From UBA1756 sp045132235 (GTDB lineage: Bacteria > Bacteroidota > Bacteroidia > Bacteroidales > WCHB1-69): DNA of 64,000 nucleotides. Below the pieces are notes generated by a model. That model was not told where the DNA came from and did no database searches. It saw only the letters and a list, made by a program, of their open reading frames with translations. Shown piece by piece: positions 1 to 8,630 of this stretch (position 1 is the first letter of the stretch; each line of letters starts with the position of its first letter). The position numbers and the translations under genes are program-made. The stretch is taken from the NCBI GenBank assembly GCA_045132235.1, contig JBGURX010000019.1, positions 1 through 64,000 of the forward strand, given 5' to 3'.

Positions 1-2
1 AC

Positions 3-2729
3 TACACGATAACGGCCACCAGCGACGAGACCCCGTCATGCGGCAGCAAGTCGGAGAATATCACGATTGTGGTGAACGACACCGTGAGCCTGACGGTTAC
101 CCCTGCCACGCAGACGCTTTGCCTCGGCACGCCGATCACCACTATTGAAATTGAAGCCGAGAATGGAACGGTATCTTTCGTTAACCTTCCGGCAGAATTA
201 TCCGCTAATTCAGACCACACGGCTATCACTGGAGAACTGACCACCGCTGGCACACACACCTTCACCATCAAGGCCACCAGCACCTCCTGTTCCTCCAGCG
301 ACAAGCAGCAGACCGTGAGCATCACCATGAACGACACCGTGGAGTTGGTCGCTCTTTCACCTGCCGACAACTTCAGCCAGGAGTTCTGCAAAGGCACTGC
401 GATGGCTGCTCTGAACTTCCGCATTAACAACGCTGATGATGTAGAGCTCACCGGTGCACCCGAAGGTGTCACGCTTGAAGCTGTCACCGCCACGAGCGCT
501 ACACAGCCGAACTACGTAATGAGCGGCACGCCGACTGCAACCGGCACCTTCAACTTCACCATCACTGCTTCCAGCGAAGCCTGTGAGGCCAGCGTCAAGA
601 CCTTCAACGGCACCCTTATAGTAGATACCATCCCGGCAGTCACCATCACCACCGATGCTGACAACAACACGATTTGTGCTGGCGATGCGATCAAACTGAC
701 CGCTACGGCAGGCTACACTTCGTACAGCTGGAGTACCCAAGCTACTGGCAGCAGCATCGAAATCGTACCGAGTGCGGACGCAACCAACTACACCGTCACC
801 GTCACCAACGGCGAGGGCTGTAGCAACACGGCTACCATCAACATTACCATCAACGCACTGCCGACCGTGACGATTTCAGAGGAACATGGCCTTGACCACA
901 TCTGTGCCGACAGCGCCTTCCACTTCATTGTCAACTGCACCACCGCCGTTGAGTACCTCTGGAGCGACGAGTCTGAAGGATCCACGCTGCGTGCCACTGA
1001 GGCTGGCGAATACTTCGTAGCCGTCACCGATGCCAATGGCTGTACAAATGAGTCCAACACCCTGACGGTTACAGTGAACGAGCTGCCCGAGGTTGAGACT
1101 GCACACGAGAATGTAAGCTGCACCGAGCTGGGTTCCGCTACCATCACTGTCACCAGCGAAGGCACTGGATTCACTTGCGCTTGGAACAATGCCCAGACCG
1201 CTACGCTCACCGAGCAGAACGATGACGAACTCTACTTCATCACCTTCGGCGAGTTGAACGGCGGTGACTACCCGTTCATCATCACCGATTCCAAGGGATG
1301 TTCGAAGAAAGACACCATCACCATTGACAATCCCGGCTCCATCAGCGCTACCCAAAGCATTGCCAATGCTTCCTCCTGCGAGGGCACCGAGAACCTCCTG
1401 ACCTTCGAAATCGTTGGTGGTAACGCCGAATACACTATCGAATGGGTGAATGTGGAGAACGAACAGATAGTGGCCGACACCATCGTCACCACACAGACTG
1501 CCACCATCGACATGGACTTCCTCCGCCGTGGCGACTACAACCTGACCATGGTCATTGAAGACCGCTATCGCTGCCGTGGCACCTCTGACACTGTAAGCCT
1601 GACCGTTTGGCCGAGCTACCATATCGTACGTGAAATCAGCGCTATTGCCAACGAGACCACCTACACTTACAATGGTGTCACCTACAATATTGATGAAAAA
1701 CCGGAGACCGAATCGTATCAGACAGCAAACGGTTGCGACAGTATCATTGAATACGAGGTGACTCCTTACGGACTTCAGATTCTCGTCGCCGACACCTGCT
1801 ACCTGACTCGTTCCAGCTACACGAGACCCTACTCCAACACTCCCGAAAACCTGATCGACACCATCTATGTGAAGAAGAACGCTCCCACATACTTCTACGC
1901 CTATATCGAAGATACCGATTCAACCAAGTGGAATGAGGAAAGAATGGATATGCGCTATGAATTGTTGTACAACGAAGAATCCATCGACCCGGAAGAGATG
2001 CCGAACCTCGTAACGGACTTCAGCATCTCCAGCTACTACGACCGTTCGGGCGTGTTCTACGGCATCAACAACCTGCAGGAGCCCACGGGTGAAATCCCTG
2101 CCAACACCATGGCTTTCCGCCAGACCGCCAACAGTACGATCATGCAATTCGACTTCTTCTACTTCGCTGCCTTCAAGAACATTCCGAACAAGGTCACCTT
2201 CACCGGACTGGAGAACGGCACCTACACTTTGAAGTTGAAAGCCGAGTTGAGAACCTACAACGAGAATGCTGAAGAGAATGATGAGCTGGGCATCAACCGC
2301 AATGGTATCTTCAACCCCTACGTCGTGGGCCGTAAATATGGTCACGTATGGGGCGGTTACGGCGACATGCCGATTGGCAGAGAAGTCATTGCATCCCGTA
2401 GCTTCACCATCATCGTGAATGAAGACGGTGTGAACCCGAACGCTGCTCCTACAGCCATCAGCGAGTACAGCGACGAAGCTTCTGTGAGAACCTATCCGAA
2501 CCCGGTCAACGACCAGCTGAACCTCTGCATCAGCGGCATGAGCGGCCAGACGGTCATCACCATCACCGATGCCCAGGGCAAGGTGGTGCGCGTGATCAAC
2601 ACCGACCTCTCCGGCAGCACCGAAACGCTGACCTACAGCGTGGCCGACTTCGCACAGGGCATGTACTTCCTGAACGTACGCAACAACGACACTGTGGTAT
2701 CGCAGAAGTTCGTGGTTACGAGACGATAA
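3..2729 (+). CDS. T9SS-exported Ig/PKD-repeat adhesin, 3' part
   Basis: The reading frame is open at the window edge, so this is the last 908 residues of a larger protein. The first two thirds is a Thr/Asn-rich series of roughly 80-90-residue beta-sandwich modules with recurring 'NDTV', 'TVTVTN' and 'CxNxxT' motifs, as in Ig-like or PKD-like repeats of surface adhesins. A different, more charged module follows. The C-terminus is a type A T9SS sorting domain: 'YPNPVNDQL', a turn with 'ITDAQGKVV', then 'GMYFLNVRN' and a basic end. Export by the T9SS and display or release at the cell surface follows from that family knowledge. The ligand is unknown. A strong terminator lies 28 bp downstream. 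Confidence 0.85.
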   Translation, partial: YTITATSDETPSCGSKSENITIVVNDTVSLTVTPATQTLCLGTPITTIEIEAENGTVSFVNLPAELSANSDHTAITGELTTAGTHTFTIKATSTSCSSSDKQQTVSITMNDTVELVALSPADNFSQEFCKGTAMAALNFRINNADDVELTGAPEGVTLEAVTATSATQPNYVMSGTPTATGTFNFTITASSEACEASVKTFNGTLIVDTIPAVTITTDADNNTICAGDAIKLTATAGYTSYSWSTQATGSSIEIVPSADATNYTVTVTNGEGCSNTATINITINALPTVTISEEHGLDHICADSAFHFIVNCTTAVEYLWSDESEGSTLRATEAGEYFVAVTDANGCTNESNTLTVTVNELPEVETAHENVSCTELGSATITVTSEGTGFTCAWNNAQTATLTEQNDDELYFITFGELNGGDYPFIITDSKGCSKKDTITIDNPGSISATQSIANASSCEGTENLLTFEIVGGNAEYTIEWVNVENEQIVADTIVTTQTATIDMDFLRRGDYNLTMVIEDRYRCRGTSDTVSLTVWPSYHIVREISAIANETTYTYNGVTYNIDEKPETESYQTANGCDSIIEYEVTPYGLQILVADTCYLTRSSYTRPYSNTPENLIDTIYVKKNAPTYFYAYIEDTDSTKWNEERMDMRYELLYNEESIDPEEMPNLVTDFSISSYYDRSGVFYGINNLQEPTGEIPANTMAFRQTANSTIMQFDFFYFAAFKNIPNKVTFTGLENGTYTLKLKAELRTYNENAEENDELGINRNGIFNPYVVGRKYGHVWGGYGDMPIGREVIASRSFTIIVNEDGVNPNAAPTAISEYSDEASVRTYPNPVNDQLNLCISGMSGQTVITITDAQGKVVRVINTDLSGSTETLTYSVADFAQGMYFLNVRNNDTVVSQKFVVTRR

Positions 2730-2756
2730 CCGAAACGCAGCGATGCGATAACGACA

Positions 2757-2787
2757 ACGGGCACCCGCACGGGTGCCCGTTTTTTTG
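2757..2787 (+). terminator. Rho-independent terminator of the adhesin gene
   Basis: A perfect 10-bp stem (ACGGGCACCC / GGGTGCCCGT) with a 4-nt loop is followed by seven T residues. Confidence 0.9.
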
Positions 2788-2793
2788 TAGGAG

Positions 2794-2890
2794 ATTCCAC
2801 CAGACTGAGGCCGGCGGAATAGTGCGGGAGCAATAATCAACCAGAAAGAGAATACGAGGAGGATTCCGCCAGCCTTGCGGCTGGCGGAAT
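2794..2890. repeat. Two REP-like palindromes
   Basis: Positions 2863-2890 form a perfect 12-bp palindrome arm pair (ATTCCGCCAGCC / GGCTGGCGGAAT) around a 4-nt loop. Positions 2794-2820 are a degenerate copy with the same ends (ATTCCACCAG ... CCGGCGGAAT). The pair sits between the adhesin terminator and the end of the convergent glycosyltransferase gene. It resembles intergenic REP elements. A role in 3'-end stability is only a guess. Confidence 0.6.
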
Positions 2891-2922
2891 GGGGCGGATA
2901 CTAAATATCGACAGGGAAATTG

Positions 2923-4047
2923 TTACTGCATGGCCTTCTCCACGCACTGCCACAATCGGTCGGCGGTCTGCTCCCAGCTGAAGCGGGTGCGCTGCTCGCG
3001 CCCCTTGGCGATGAGCGACTGCCGGAAGGGTTCGTCGGCCCACAGCTGCCGCATGGCACCGGCCATCTGCTCCACCGACTGCGGATCGACCAATATGGCG
3101 GCATTTCCAGCCACCTCAGGCATGGAGGTGACATTGGAGGTAATGACGGCTGTTTCGGCCGCAAAAGCCTCCAGAATCGGGATTCCGAAGCCCTCGAAGA
3201 GGGAGGCATACACCAACGCGTGGGCGGAGGCCATCAGCTCGGCCAGTTCCTCAGAGGTGACATGCCCCAAGAAGCGCACATCGGCTGCGTGGCGCATGGT
3301 GCGAAGCGCCTCGTTCACATCGTCCTGATTCCCGAATTGCTCGCCCGCCACCACAAATTTCATGTCGGTGTCGGCATTTTCCTTAAACATATCGAAAGCC
3401 CGCAGCATGTTGGCGAGGTTCTTGCGCTTGTGGATGGCGCTCACAAAGAGGAAATAGTCGCAGCCCCACGCATACTTCACCTTCGCCTCCAACCGCTGTT
3501 CGGGAGCCAGCGGCACGAAATGGCCGCCGCTGCTGTTGTACACCACATCAATCCTCTCCTCCGGAATTCCATAGTACCGATGGATATCCTGCTTCGAAAA
3601 CTCCGACACGGTGGCGATACGAGCCGCTTTCCGCGCAAACTGCGGGAAATATTTCACATAGTAATTCTGATATTTGGAACTGAGAAAGTCCTTCTTGTAT
3701 TCAAAATTCAAATCATGAATCACATCCACCTGCGGCACATCGGTGCGCAGCGAAAGCCAGCCGTCAGTCGAGAGGAACAGGTCTGCCTTCACCTTCCGCA
3801 GCACATACGGGATGGAGTACTCAAAATAGATGTACCAAAGGTAGGGATGGCGCGCGGGCGGGAACGTCAGCACCGGCAGCACATTCTCCGCAAAGAGAAA
3901 TTTTTCATCATAATTGCGGTCGAAAATGAAATAGAACGTATGCTCGGGATGCGCCTTCACCATACGCTTCATCGTTTCGCAGGTAAACACACCGATTCCT
4001 TCCAGCTTGTCTTTCAGTAATAAACGGGTATTGACAGCAATCTTCAT
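2923..4047 (-). CDS. Glycosyltransferase family 4 protein
   Basis: This 374-residue protein has the two-domain GT-B layout of family 4 retaining glycosyltransferases. The N-terminal acceptor domain begins with 'MKIAVNTRLL'. The linker carries 'ATVSEFSKQDI'. The C-terminal nucleotide-sugar domain has 'FLFVSAIHKRKNL' and the E-x7-E motif in 'FEGFGIPILEAFA' near residue 290. It should transfer a sugar from an NDP- or GDP-sugar to a polysaccharide or lipid acceptor at the cytoplasmic side of the membrane. The exact substrate cannot be read. It lies 21 bp downstream of the M1 peptidase gene on the same strand and may be co-transcribed with it. Confidence 0.88.
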   Translation of the reverse strand: MKIAVNTRLLLKDKLEGIGVFTCETMKRMVKAHPEHTFYFIFDRNYDEKFLFAENVLPVLTFPPARHPYLWYIYFEYSIPYVLRKVKADLFLSTDGWLSLRTDVPQVDVIHDLNFEYKKDFLSSKYQNYYVKYFPQFARKAARIATVSEFSKQDIHRYYGIPEERIDVVYNSSGGHFVPLAPEQRLEAKVKYAWGCDYFLFVSAIHKRKNLANMLRAFDMFKENADTDMKFVVAGEQFGNQDDVNEALRTMRHAADVRFLGHVTSEELAELMASAHALVYASLFEGFGIPILEAFAAETAVITSNVTSMPEVAGNAAILVDPQSVEQMAGAMRQLWADEPFRQSLIAKGREQRTRFSWEQTADRLWQCVEKAMQ

Positions 4048-4068
4048 CTTTCCACCCTGCTTTTCAAA

Positions 4069-6408
4069 TTATTGTTTAATAAATTTAGAAGAATGGACTA
4101 CTCCCCTATCATTCTCTACCACAATCATATAAACACCATTTTTCAAACCCTTGATATTAAGCTGGCAATGGTCGGAAGTGAAAGATTTCTGCATGACCTG
4201 ACGGCCATTGGCATCGAAAACACGGCAATTGAGCATACTCTGCCCACCAGCGTGATAACATTCAACCGTGAGCTTGTCGTTTGCAGGATTGGGATAGATG
4301 GAAAAAACGGGCTGTGCATCATTGGGGGTGAAGACTCCCACGGTGCCGTCGCCGATGCCCACCGCATATTCACCCGAGCGGATGCCGTCAGCAACGAGGT
4401 GACCATTGGCGAGTGTGCCGGTCTGGGTGGTATTCAGCGGTTCCCAGCTGTCGCCGCAGCTCGGACGATACAGTATCACCAGCTCGTTGAGGCTATGGCC
4501 TTGCAGGAAGTCGTAGTCGGGATCTCCCTCGCTGCCCGCCTTAATGTCGAAACGCATACTGCCTACCAGACTGTTGTCGGGAACAGCAAGAATGCGCCAG
4601 TAGTGCTGGTTGGAGATGCCCAGCAGATGCTCGTTGGAGCCATCCAGCGGGTCGGCGGCCACGAGGTTGTCCTCCACCCGCAGGTAGGTGGTGTCGGCGA
4701 TGTCGTTCACCAGCACGCGCACATTGGCATTGGCTGCCGTTTTCACACCAGTACCGGTCACCTCAAAGCCATAGTCGATGATGGCATCGCCCATCTTCTC
4801 GTTGATGTCCACCACCGCGGTCACGGGAACAAACGGCAAGGTGATGTTTCCTGTTGTAAATTCTCCGGAGACAGGAAAACGCTCCAAAGTAAACTGCTGA
4901 TTATCATTGGAAAAAAAGGTGATGTCCACCAAGTTGGAATTACCGAAATGGTACGCATGGTTCAGTCGCTGGCGCACATAGAAGGCATACTCGCCATCGG
5001 TAGCGGTGGGACGGACGGAGTCAACGGAGAAGTGCAAGAAGCCCGGCTGCGACACCCAGCCCTCGCGGAAATCGTGCAGGTCGGTGCCGCACTGTGCGGA
5101 GAGGAAGTCGAACAGCTGAAGGGTGGAGATATTACCTTCGCCGTATGTGTCGAGCATGTTGTGGATGGCGGCGAAGAACACGCTGTCGCCCATATACTTG
5201 CGCAAGGTATGCACCACCAATGCGCCTTTGTCGTAGGTGGTGGTGCCGTAGGTAACCTCCTGCGGCATGGAGTCGAGTGCCCAGTAGCCCTCGTCATCCA
5301 CATGGGCGTTGCGCAGCACCTTGGCGTGCAGGGCACGGATATTCTTCTTGTAGCCGTCGGTGGCGGGATTGTCGGAGGGGTAGAGCATCTCGTCGGCCAG
5401 CGCCTCGCAGTAGCGGGCGAAACCCTCGTTGATCCACATCTCCTCGGCGCGGGCACAGGTCACGAGGTCGCCGAACCACATGTGCGAAAACTCATGGATA
5501 TAGAGCGACTCGTAGTTGCTGTTGCCCGTGATGGCGGCCTGCGGGTAGGCAATGTTGGTGACATGCTCCATGGCGCCGCCCGTAAAGGCCACCCCCACAT
5601 AACCAATTCTGTTCCAATGATATGGACCGAAATGCGATTCAAAGATATGGAGGGCATCCTTGAGATGGGTGAAGGTGTTGGCGATTTTGTTGTACTCGCT
5701 GGGACGGGTATAGATGTCGATGGGAATCACCCTTTCGAGACCCTGCACGGTGTCGGCGTAGTGCATGTAGTTGCCGACCGCGATGGAGGTGAGATAAGTG
5801 GGGACGGGCTCGTCGAGCACCCAGCGCCAGACGACGGTGTTGGAGTCGGTGGCGAGGCTGTCCACCAGTTCGCCGCCGCAGATGGCGCGCTTGCCGGCTT
5901 CGGTCTCGATATTGAAGGTATAGGAGGATTTGTCGTTGAAGAAGTCGAGGCAGGGGTACCAAGCGCGGCCGAACACATGGGGCAGGTCGCGGAAGGCGAC
6001 GCCGAGGTTGTAGCAGTACTGTCCGGAGAAGTAGAAGCCGCCGAAGTAGGAGTCGGTGGCGGGGTTGCCGCTGTAGAACACGCGCAGGCGGAGTGTGTCG
6101 GCCAGCGGGAGGGGCTGTGCGAGGGGGATGTGCAGCAGGGTGCCCTCATGCGTGTAGTTCGTCACGGGCTGTCCTTCCACCCACAGCGAATCCACCACCA
6201 GCCGTTGCAGGTCGAGGTTCACATACGGCAGGGCATCCACCTTCGATACCACCTGCAGGTCGGTGTGGCCATAGACGATTTTCGTATCGAAATCGGTGAT
6301 ATTCAAGAAAATATCGTAATGATCCACATGCACGCTGTCGGCACGGTCCTGCGCCGATATCATGCACATCATTCCCAAAAATCCAGCAATAAGGAAAAGT
6401 TTTTTCAT
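4069..6408 (-). CDS. Secreted M1 family metallopeptidase with T9SS sorting domain
   Basis: The start at 6408 gives 779 residues with a signal peptide ('MKKLFLIAGFLGMMCMISAQ'). The longer frame upstream would run through the promoter, so I reject it. The gluzincin core is clear: HEFSH at about 305-309 and the third zinc ligand Glu at about 328, the HExxH-x18-E pattern of M1 aminopeptidases. The usual GAMEN exopeptidase motif appears as 'GGAMEH'. A beta-sandwich region follows. The last 80 residues form a T9SS sorting domain ('IYPNPANDKL', 'VFDANGRQV', 'LKNGVYMIVVEN'). It probably trims peptides at the cell surface. Loss of the Asn in GAMEN may alter N-terminus recognition. Confidence 0.9.
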   Translation of the reverse strand: MKKLFLIAGFLGMMCMISAQDRADSVHVDHYDIFLNITDFDTKIVYGHTDLQVVSKVDALPYVNLDLQRLVVDSLWVEGQPVTNYTHEGTLLHIPLAQPLPLADTLRLRVFYSGNPATDSYFGGFYFSGQYCYNLGVAFRDLPHVFGRAWYPCLDFFNDKSSYTFNIETEAGKRAICGGELVDSLATDSNTVVWRWVLDEPVPTYLTSIAVGNYMHYADTVQGLERVIPIDIYTRPSEYNKIANTFTHLKDALHIFESHFGPYHWNRIGYVGVAFTGGAMEHVTNIAYPQAAITGNSNYESLYIHEFSHMWFGDLVTCARAEEMWINEGFARYCEALADEMLYPSDNPATDGYKKNIRALHAKVLRNAHVDDEGYWALDSMPQEVTYGTTTYDKGALVVHTLRKYMGDSVFFAAIHNMLDTYGEGNISTLQLFDFLSAQCGTDLHDFREGWVSQPGFLHFSVDSVRPTATDGEYAFYVRQRLNHAYHFGNSNLVDITFFSNDNQQFTLERFPVSGEFTTGNITLPFVPVTAVVDINEKMGDAIIDYGFEVTGTGVKTAANANVRVLVNDIADTTYLRVEDNLVAADPLDGSNEHLLGISNQHYWRILAVPDNSLVGSMRFDIKAGSEGDPDYDFLQGHSLNELVILYRPSCGDSWEPLNTTQTGTLANGHLVADGIRSGEYAVGIGDGTVGVFTPNDAQPVFSIYPNPANDKLTVECYHAGGQSMLNCRVFDANGRQVMQKSFTSDHCQLNIKGLKNGVYMIVVENDRGVVHSSKFIKQ

Positions 6409-6425
6409 ACCCATGATTTTGAGGG

Positions 6426-6433
6426 CAAAAATA
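6426..6433 (-). promoter_or_regulatory. -7 promoter box of the M1 peptidase gene
   Basis: TATTTTTG on the minus strand matches the Bacteroidota -7 consensus TAnnTTTG and lies 18 bp upstream of the chosen start, implying a very short leader. Confidence 0.6.
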
Positions 6434-6554
6434 CGATTTTTTTCGGAAATGATGACCGGCGAAAGTGAAACGCATCGCCACATAACAGCATGCAAAAATA
6501 TTGTTATTTTTACAATTATTTTATTTTTATTTCAAAAATTGTTGTATTTTTGCA

Positions 6555-6640
6555 GCGGGTTTAAACTCGTCACCAAGATCGCACAATGTGTGGACGCCCT
6601 TTGGGGAACGAACAGGATGGTTTGAGCCCTTTTTCTTTTT
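6555..6640 (+). ncRNA. Candidate small structured RNA
   Basis: A -7 box TATTTTTG at 6545-6552 points into a stretch with no plausible gene on the plus strand. About 5 bp downstream starts GGGTTTAAAC (6557-6566), which can pair over 10 bp, including G-U pairs, with GTTTGAGCCC (6620-6629). A T-rich tail (TTTTTCTTTTT) follows at once. Inside the closing stem are possible smaller hairpins: CGTC 6568-6571 with GACG 6593-6596, CAC-AAT-GTG, and CCC-TTTG-GGG. The layout of promoter, closing stem and T tract suits an independent RNA of about 75-85 nt. It is not a tRNA, and I do not recognise a family. It lies antisense to the end of the convergent gene at 6639. Confidence 0.35.
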
Positions 6641-7070
6641 AAAATTTCCGATTGGAGTAAAAACTTTTAAGATAGTTATCCTTCTTTCCGATTTTCAGAC
6701 ACAAAGTATAGGTTATTCCATTTTCCTTTTTTGTAAGATAATAACACAACCGCGATGCTTCAGAATCATCTCTTTCCCCCATCTGAATAACCTCACACAT
6801 ATTAATTATTTCCAGTGCCGTAACCTGTCCAATTCTACTATTATAATGCTTTAACAGAATGTGTTGTGGCCCATCACTTCGTTTAGTTGGATCCAATTTG
6901 AACGACACAATTCTATTGTTTAAGTCAGACACATGAATGCTTATTGGCCTGCCTTTCGTTTTAGTAAAAGCCGCATAAACTTTTGCTTGTTCCAGTGTAA
7001 ATTCCATAGTTCCAACCTCGTCAACAAACAGACTCATCTTGGCTGGAAGGTCTTTTGTAGTTTTTGCCAT
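6639..7070 (-). CDS. Hypothetical protein, orphan gene
   Basis: I do not recognise this 143-residue protein. It is probably cytosolic: there is no signal peptide or membrane segment. It is lysine-rich at both ends ('MAKTTKDLPAK', 'KIGKKDNYLKSF') with a mixed alpha/beta middle. The gene is clearly AT-richer than its neighbours, which suggests a transferred or fast-evolving accessory gene. A well-formed promoter lies about 150 bp upstream (7222-7250), leaving an unusually long leader. No partner gene adjoins on the same strand. Confidence 0.6.
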   Translation of the reverse strand: MAKTTKDLPAKMSLFVDEVGTMEFTLEQAKVYAAFTKTKGRPISIHVSDLNNRIVSFKLDPTKRSDGPQHILLKHYNSRIGQVTALEIINMCEVIQMGERDDSEASRLCYYLTKKENGITYTLCLKIGKKDNYLKSFYSNRKF

Positions 7071-7221
7071 AACTTGTCAGAGAGCATCAATCATCTTTGT
7101 TCGAGTAGGTTAATTTGTACTTTAGTGGTTAGCAGTTTTTAGTCATGCATAAATAATGGAAATCTATAAGAACATAAAAAAAGTGCTAATTTTACAAAAG
7201 CACAAGGGAGCATAACGATGG

Positions 7222-7250
7222 CAAAAGTACAACTATTTTTTCAAATCACA
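7222..7250 (-). promoter_or_regulatory. Bacteroidota promoter for the orphan gene
   Basis: The minus strand has a -33 TTG at 7250-7248 and a -7 TACTTTTG at 7229-7222, separated by 18 bp. Transcription would start near 7217, about 147 bp before the start codon. Confidence 0.6.
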
Positions 7251-7291
7251 ACAAAATTACGATTTTTTTATAAAAATAATTGTAAAAAAAA

Positions 7292-8515
7292 TTACCCTCT
7301 ATAGAAATTGGCATCGCCGTAGCTCAGGAAACGGTAGCCGTGGCTGAGGGCATGGGCGTAAATGTCGCGCCACGCATCGCCGAGATAGGCGGAGATGAGC
7401 AGTAGCAGCGTGCTCTTCGGCTGGTGGAAGTTGGTGATGATGGCGCCCATCATCTTGAACTGGTACGACGGCACAATCATCAGACAGGTGGAGCTGGTGA
7501 CGCAGTCGAGCTGCCGCTCATCCAAGTAGTGCAGCAGTGCCTTCAATGCATCTTCTTTTTCAACTTTCTGAATATCAGAATTTTCATAGACCTCCCACTG
7601 CTCCACATGCAGCGGATTGGGCAGGCCGAGGTGCAGCTTTGCGCCCATGATGAAAATCGACTCGAGGCTGCGGGTGACGGTGGTGCCGACCGCCACGATG
7701 GTTTTCTGCCGACTGGCCAGCAGGTGCTCCAGCAGCTCACGGCGGATAACAATCTGCTCGTCGTGCATGTAATGGTCGCCGATGGCCTCGGCGGTAACGG
7801 GCTTGAAGGTGCCCGCCCCCACATGCAGCGTCACATAGTCGGTTTCAACTCCCTTGTTTTCAATTTCTTTCACCAGCTCCTTACTGAAATGCAGTCCGGC
7901 GGTGGGGGCGGCCACCGAGCCGTCGTAATGGGCATACACGGTCTGGTAGCGGGTCTCGTCCGCCTTCTCGGCCATACGCTTGATGTAAGGTGGCAACGGC
8001 GTTTTGCCATAGGCCTCCACCCATTCGGCAAAGGTCACGGAGGCGTCATTCCACGAGAAGGCCACCTCAAAGGCATTCTCCACCTGCGCACCCTTCTCGG
8101 CCATGACGGTCAGCTGGCGGCCGTTGAGCTCCACCTCGAAGCTGAGCGGCTGTTTCCAACGTTTGGCGTTGCCCACGAAACATTTCCACGTCACGGGGCC
8201 AGTCTGGGCGAGTGCGGCGGTCTGCTCGGTAGTGGGCAGCAGCGGCTCGAGGCAGAAAATCTCGATGGCGGCACCGGTAGCGTTGTGTACCAGCAGCCGC
8301 GCATGGATGACCTTCGAGTCGTTGAACACCACCATCATGTCGGGCGACAAAAAGTCGGGCAGCGAGGCGAAGTCGCTGTCGGTAATACACTTATTACCAC
8401 GCTGATACACCAGCAGTTTGGAGGTGGTGCGCGACTCTTTGGGGTAGAAGGCGATGCGCTCGTCGGGCAGCGGGTAGTCGAAATCCTCTATTCGGATGTT
8501 TTTCTGAGGGGTCAT
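7292..8515 (-). CDS. queA: tRNA preQ1(34) S-adenosylmethionine ribosyltransferase-isomerase
   Basis: QueA transfers and isomerises the ribosyl group of S-adenosylmethionine onto preQ1 at the tRNA wobble position, giving epoxyqueuosine. The 407-residue length is usual for Bacteroidota QueA, which is longer than the roughly 350-residue enzyme of E. coli. Diagnostic motifs are present: 'DSKVIHARL' near residue 68, 'GSVAAPTAGLHF' around 200, 'LHVGAGTFKPV', 'HYMHDE' and 'VGTTVTRSLES'. The 221 bp downstream are AT-rich and hold only the promoter and leader of the next gene. No other queuosine gene is in the window. Confidence 0.95.
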   Translation of the reverse strand: MTPQKNIRIEDFDYPLPDERIAFYPKESRTTSKLLVYQRGNKCITDSDFASLPDFLSPDMMVVFNDSKVIHARLLVHNATGAAIEIFCLEPLLPTTEQTAALAQTGPVTWKCFVGNAKRWKQPLSFEVELNGRQLTVMAEKGAQVENAFEVAFSWNDASVTFAEWVEAYGKTPLPPYIKRMAEKADETRYQTVYAHYDGSVAAPTAGLHFSKELVKEIENKGVETDYVTLHVGAGTFKPVTAEAIGDHYMHDEQIVIRRELLEHLLASRQKTIVAVGTTVTRSLESIFIMGAKLHLGLPNPLHVEQWEVYENSDIQKVEKEDALKALLHYLDERQLDCVTSSTCLMIVPSYQFKMMGAIITNFHQPKSTLLLLISAYLGDAWRDIYAHALSHGYRFLSYGDANFYRG

Positions 8516-8603
8516 AAAGGAATGATTAATGGTATGGAGATAACGAAGAATGGCATTGAATATTATTTTCTATTCAAAAAAGCGGAAAATGCGAAAAATG
8601 ATG

Positions 8604-8611
8604 TAACTTTG
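8604..8611 (+). promoter_or_regulatory. -7 box for the beta-barrel gene
   Basis: TAACTTTG matches TAnnTTTG and is followed by GCAGCC. It lies 19 bp before the start at 8631, and favours that start over the ATG at 8622. Confidence 0.6.
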
Positions 8612-8630
8612 CAGCCGTAAAATGAGACAC

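Noticed and set aside
4072..6468. 798-codon plus-strand open frame opposite the M1 peptidase
   Set aside because: It mirrors the codon bias of the real gene and shows no domain. The minus strand has an intact catalytic site and sorting domain.
6555..6640. A tRNA or signal-recognition-particle RNA
   Set aside because: No acceptor/T-arm pattern and no conserved SRP loop sequence could be found.
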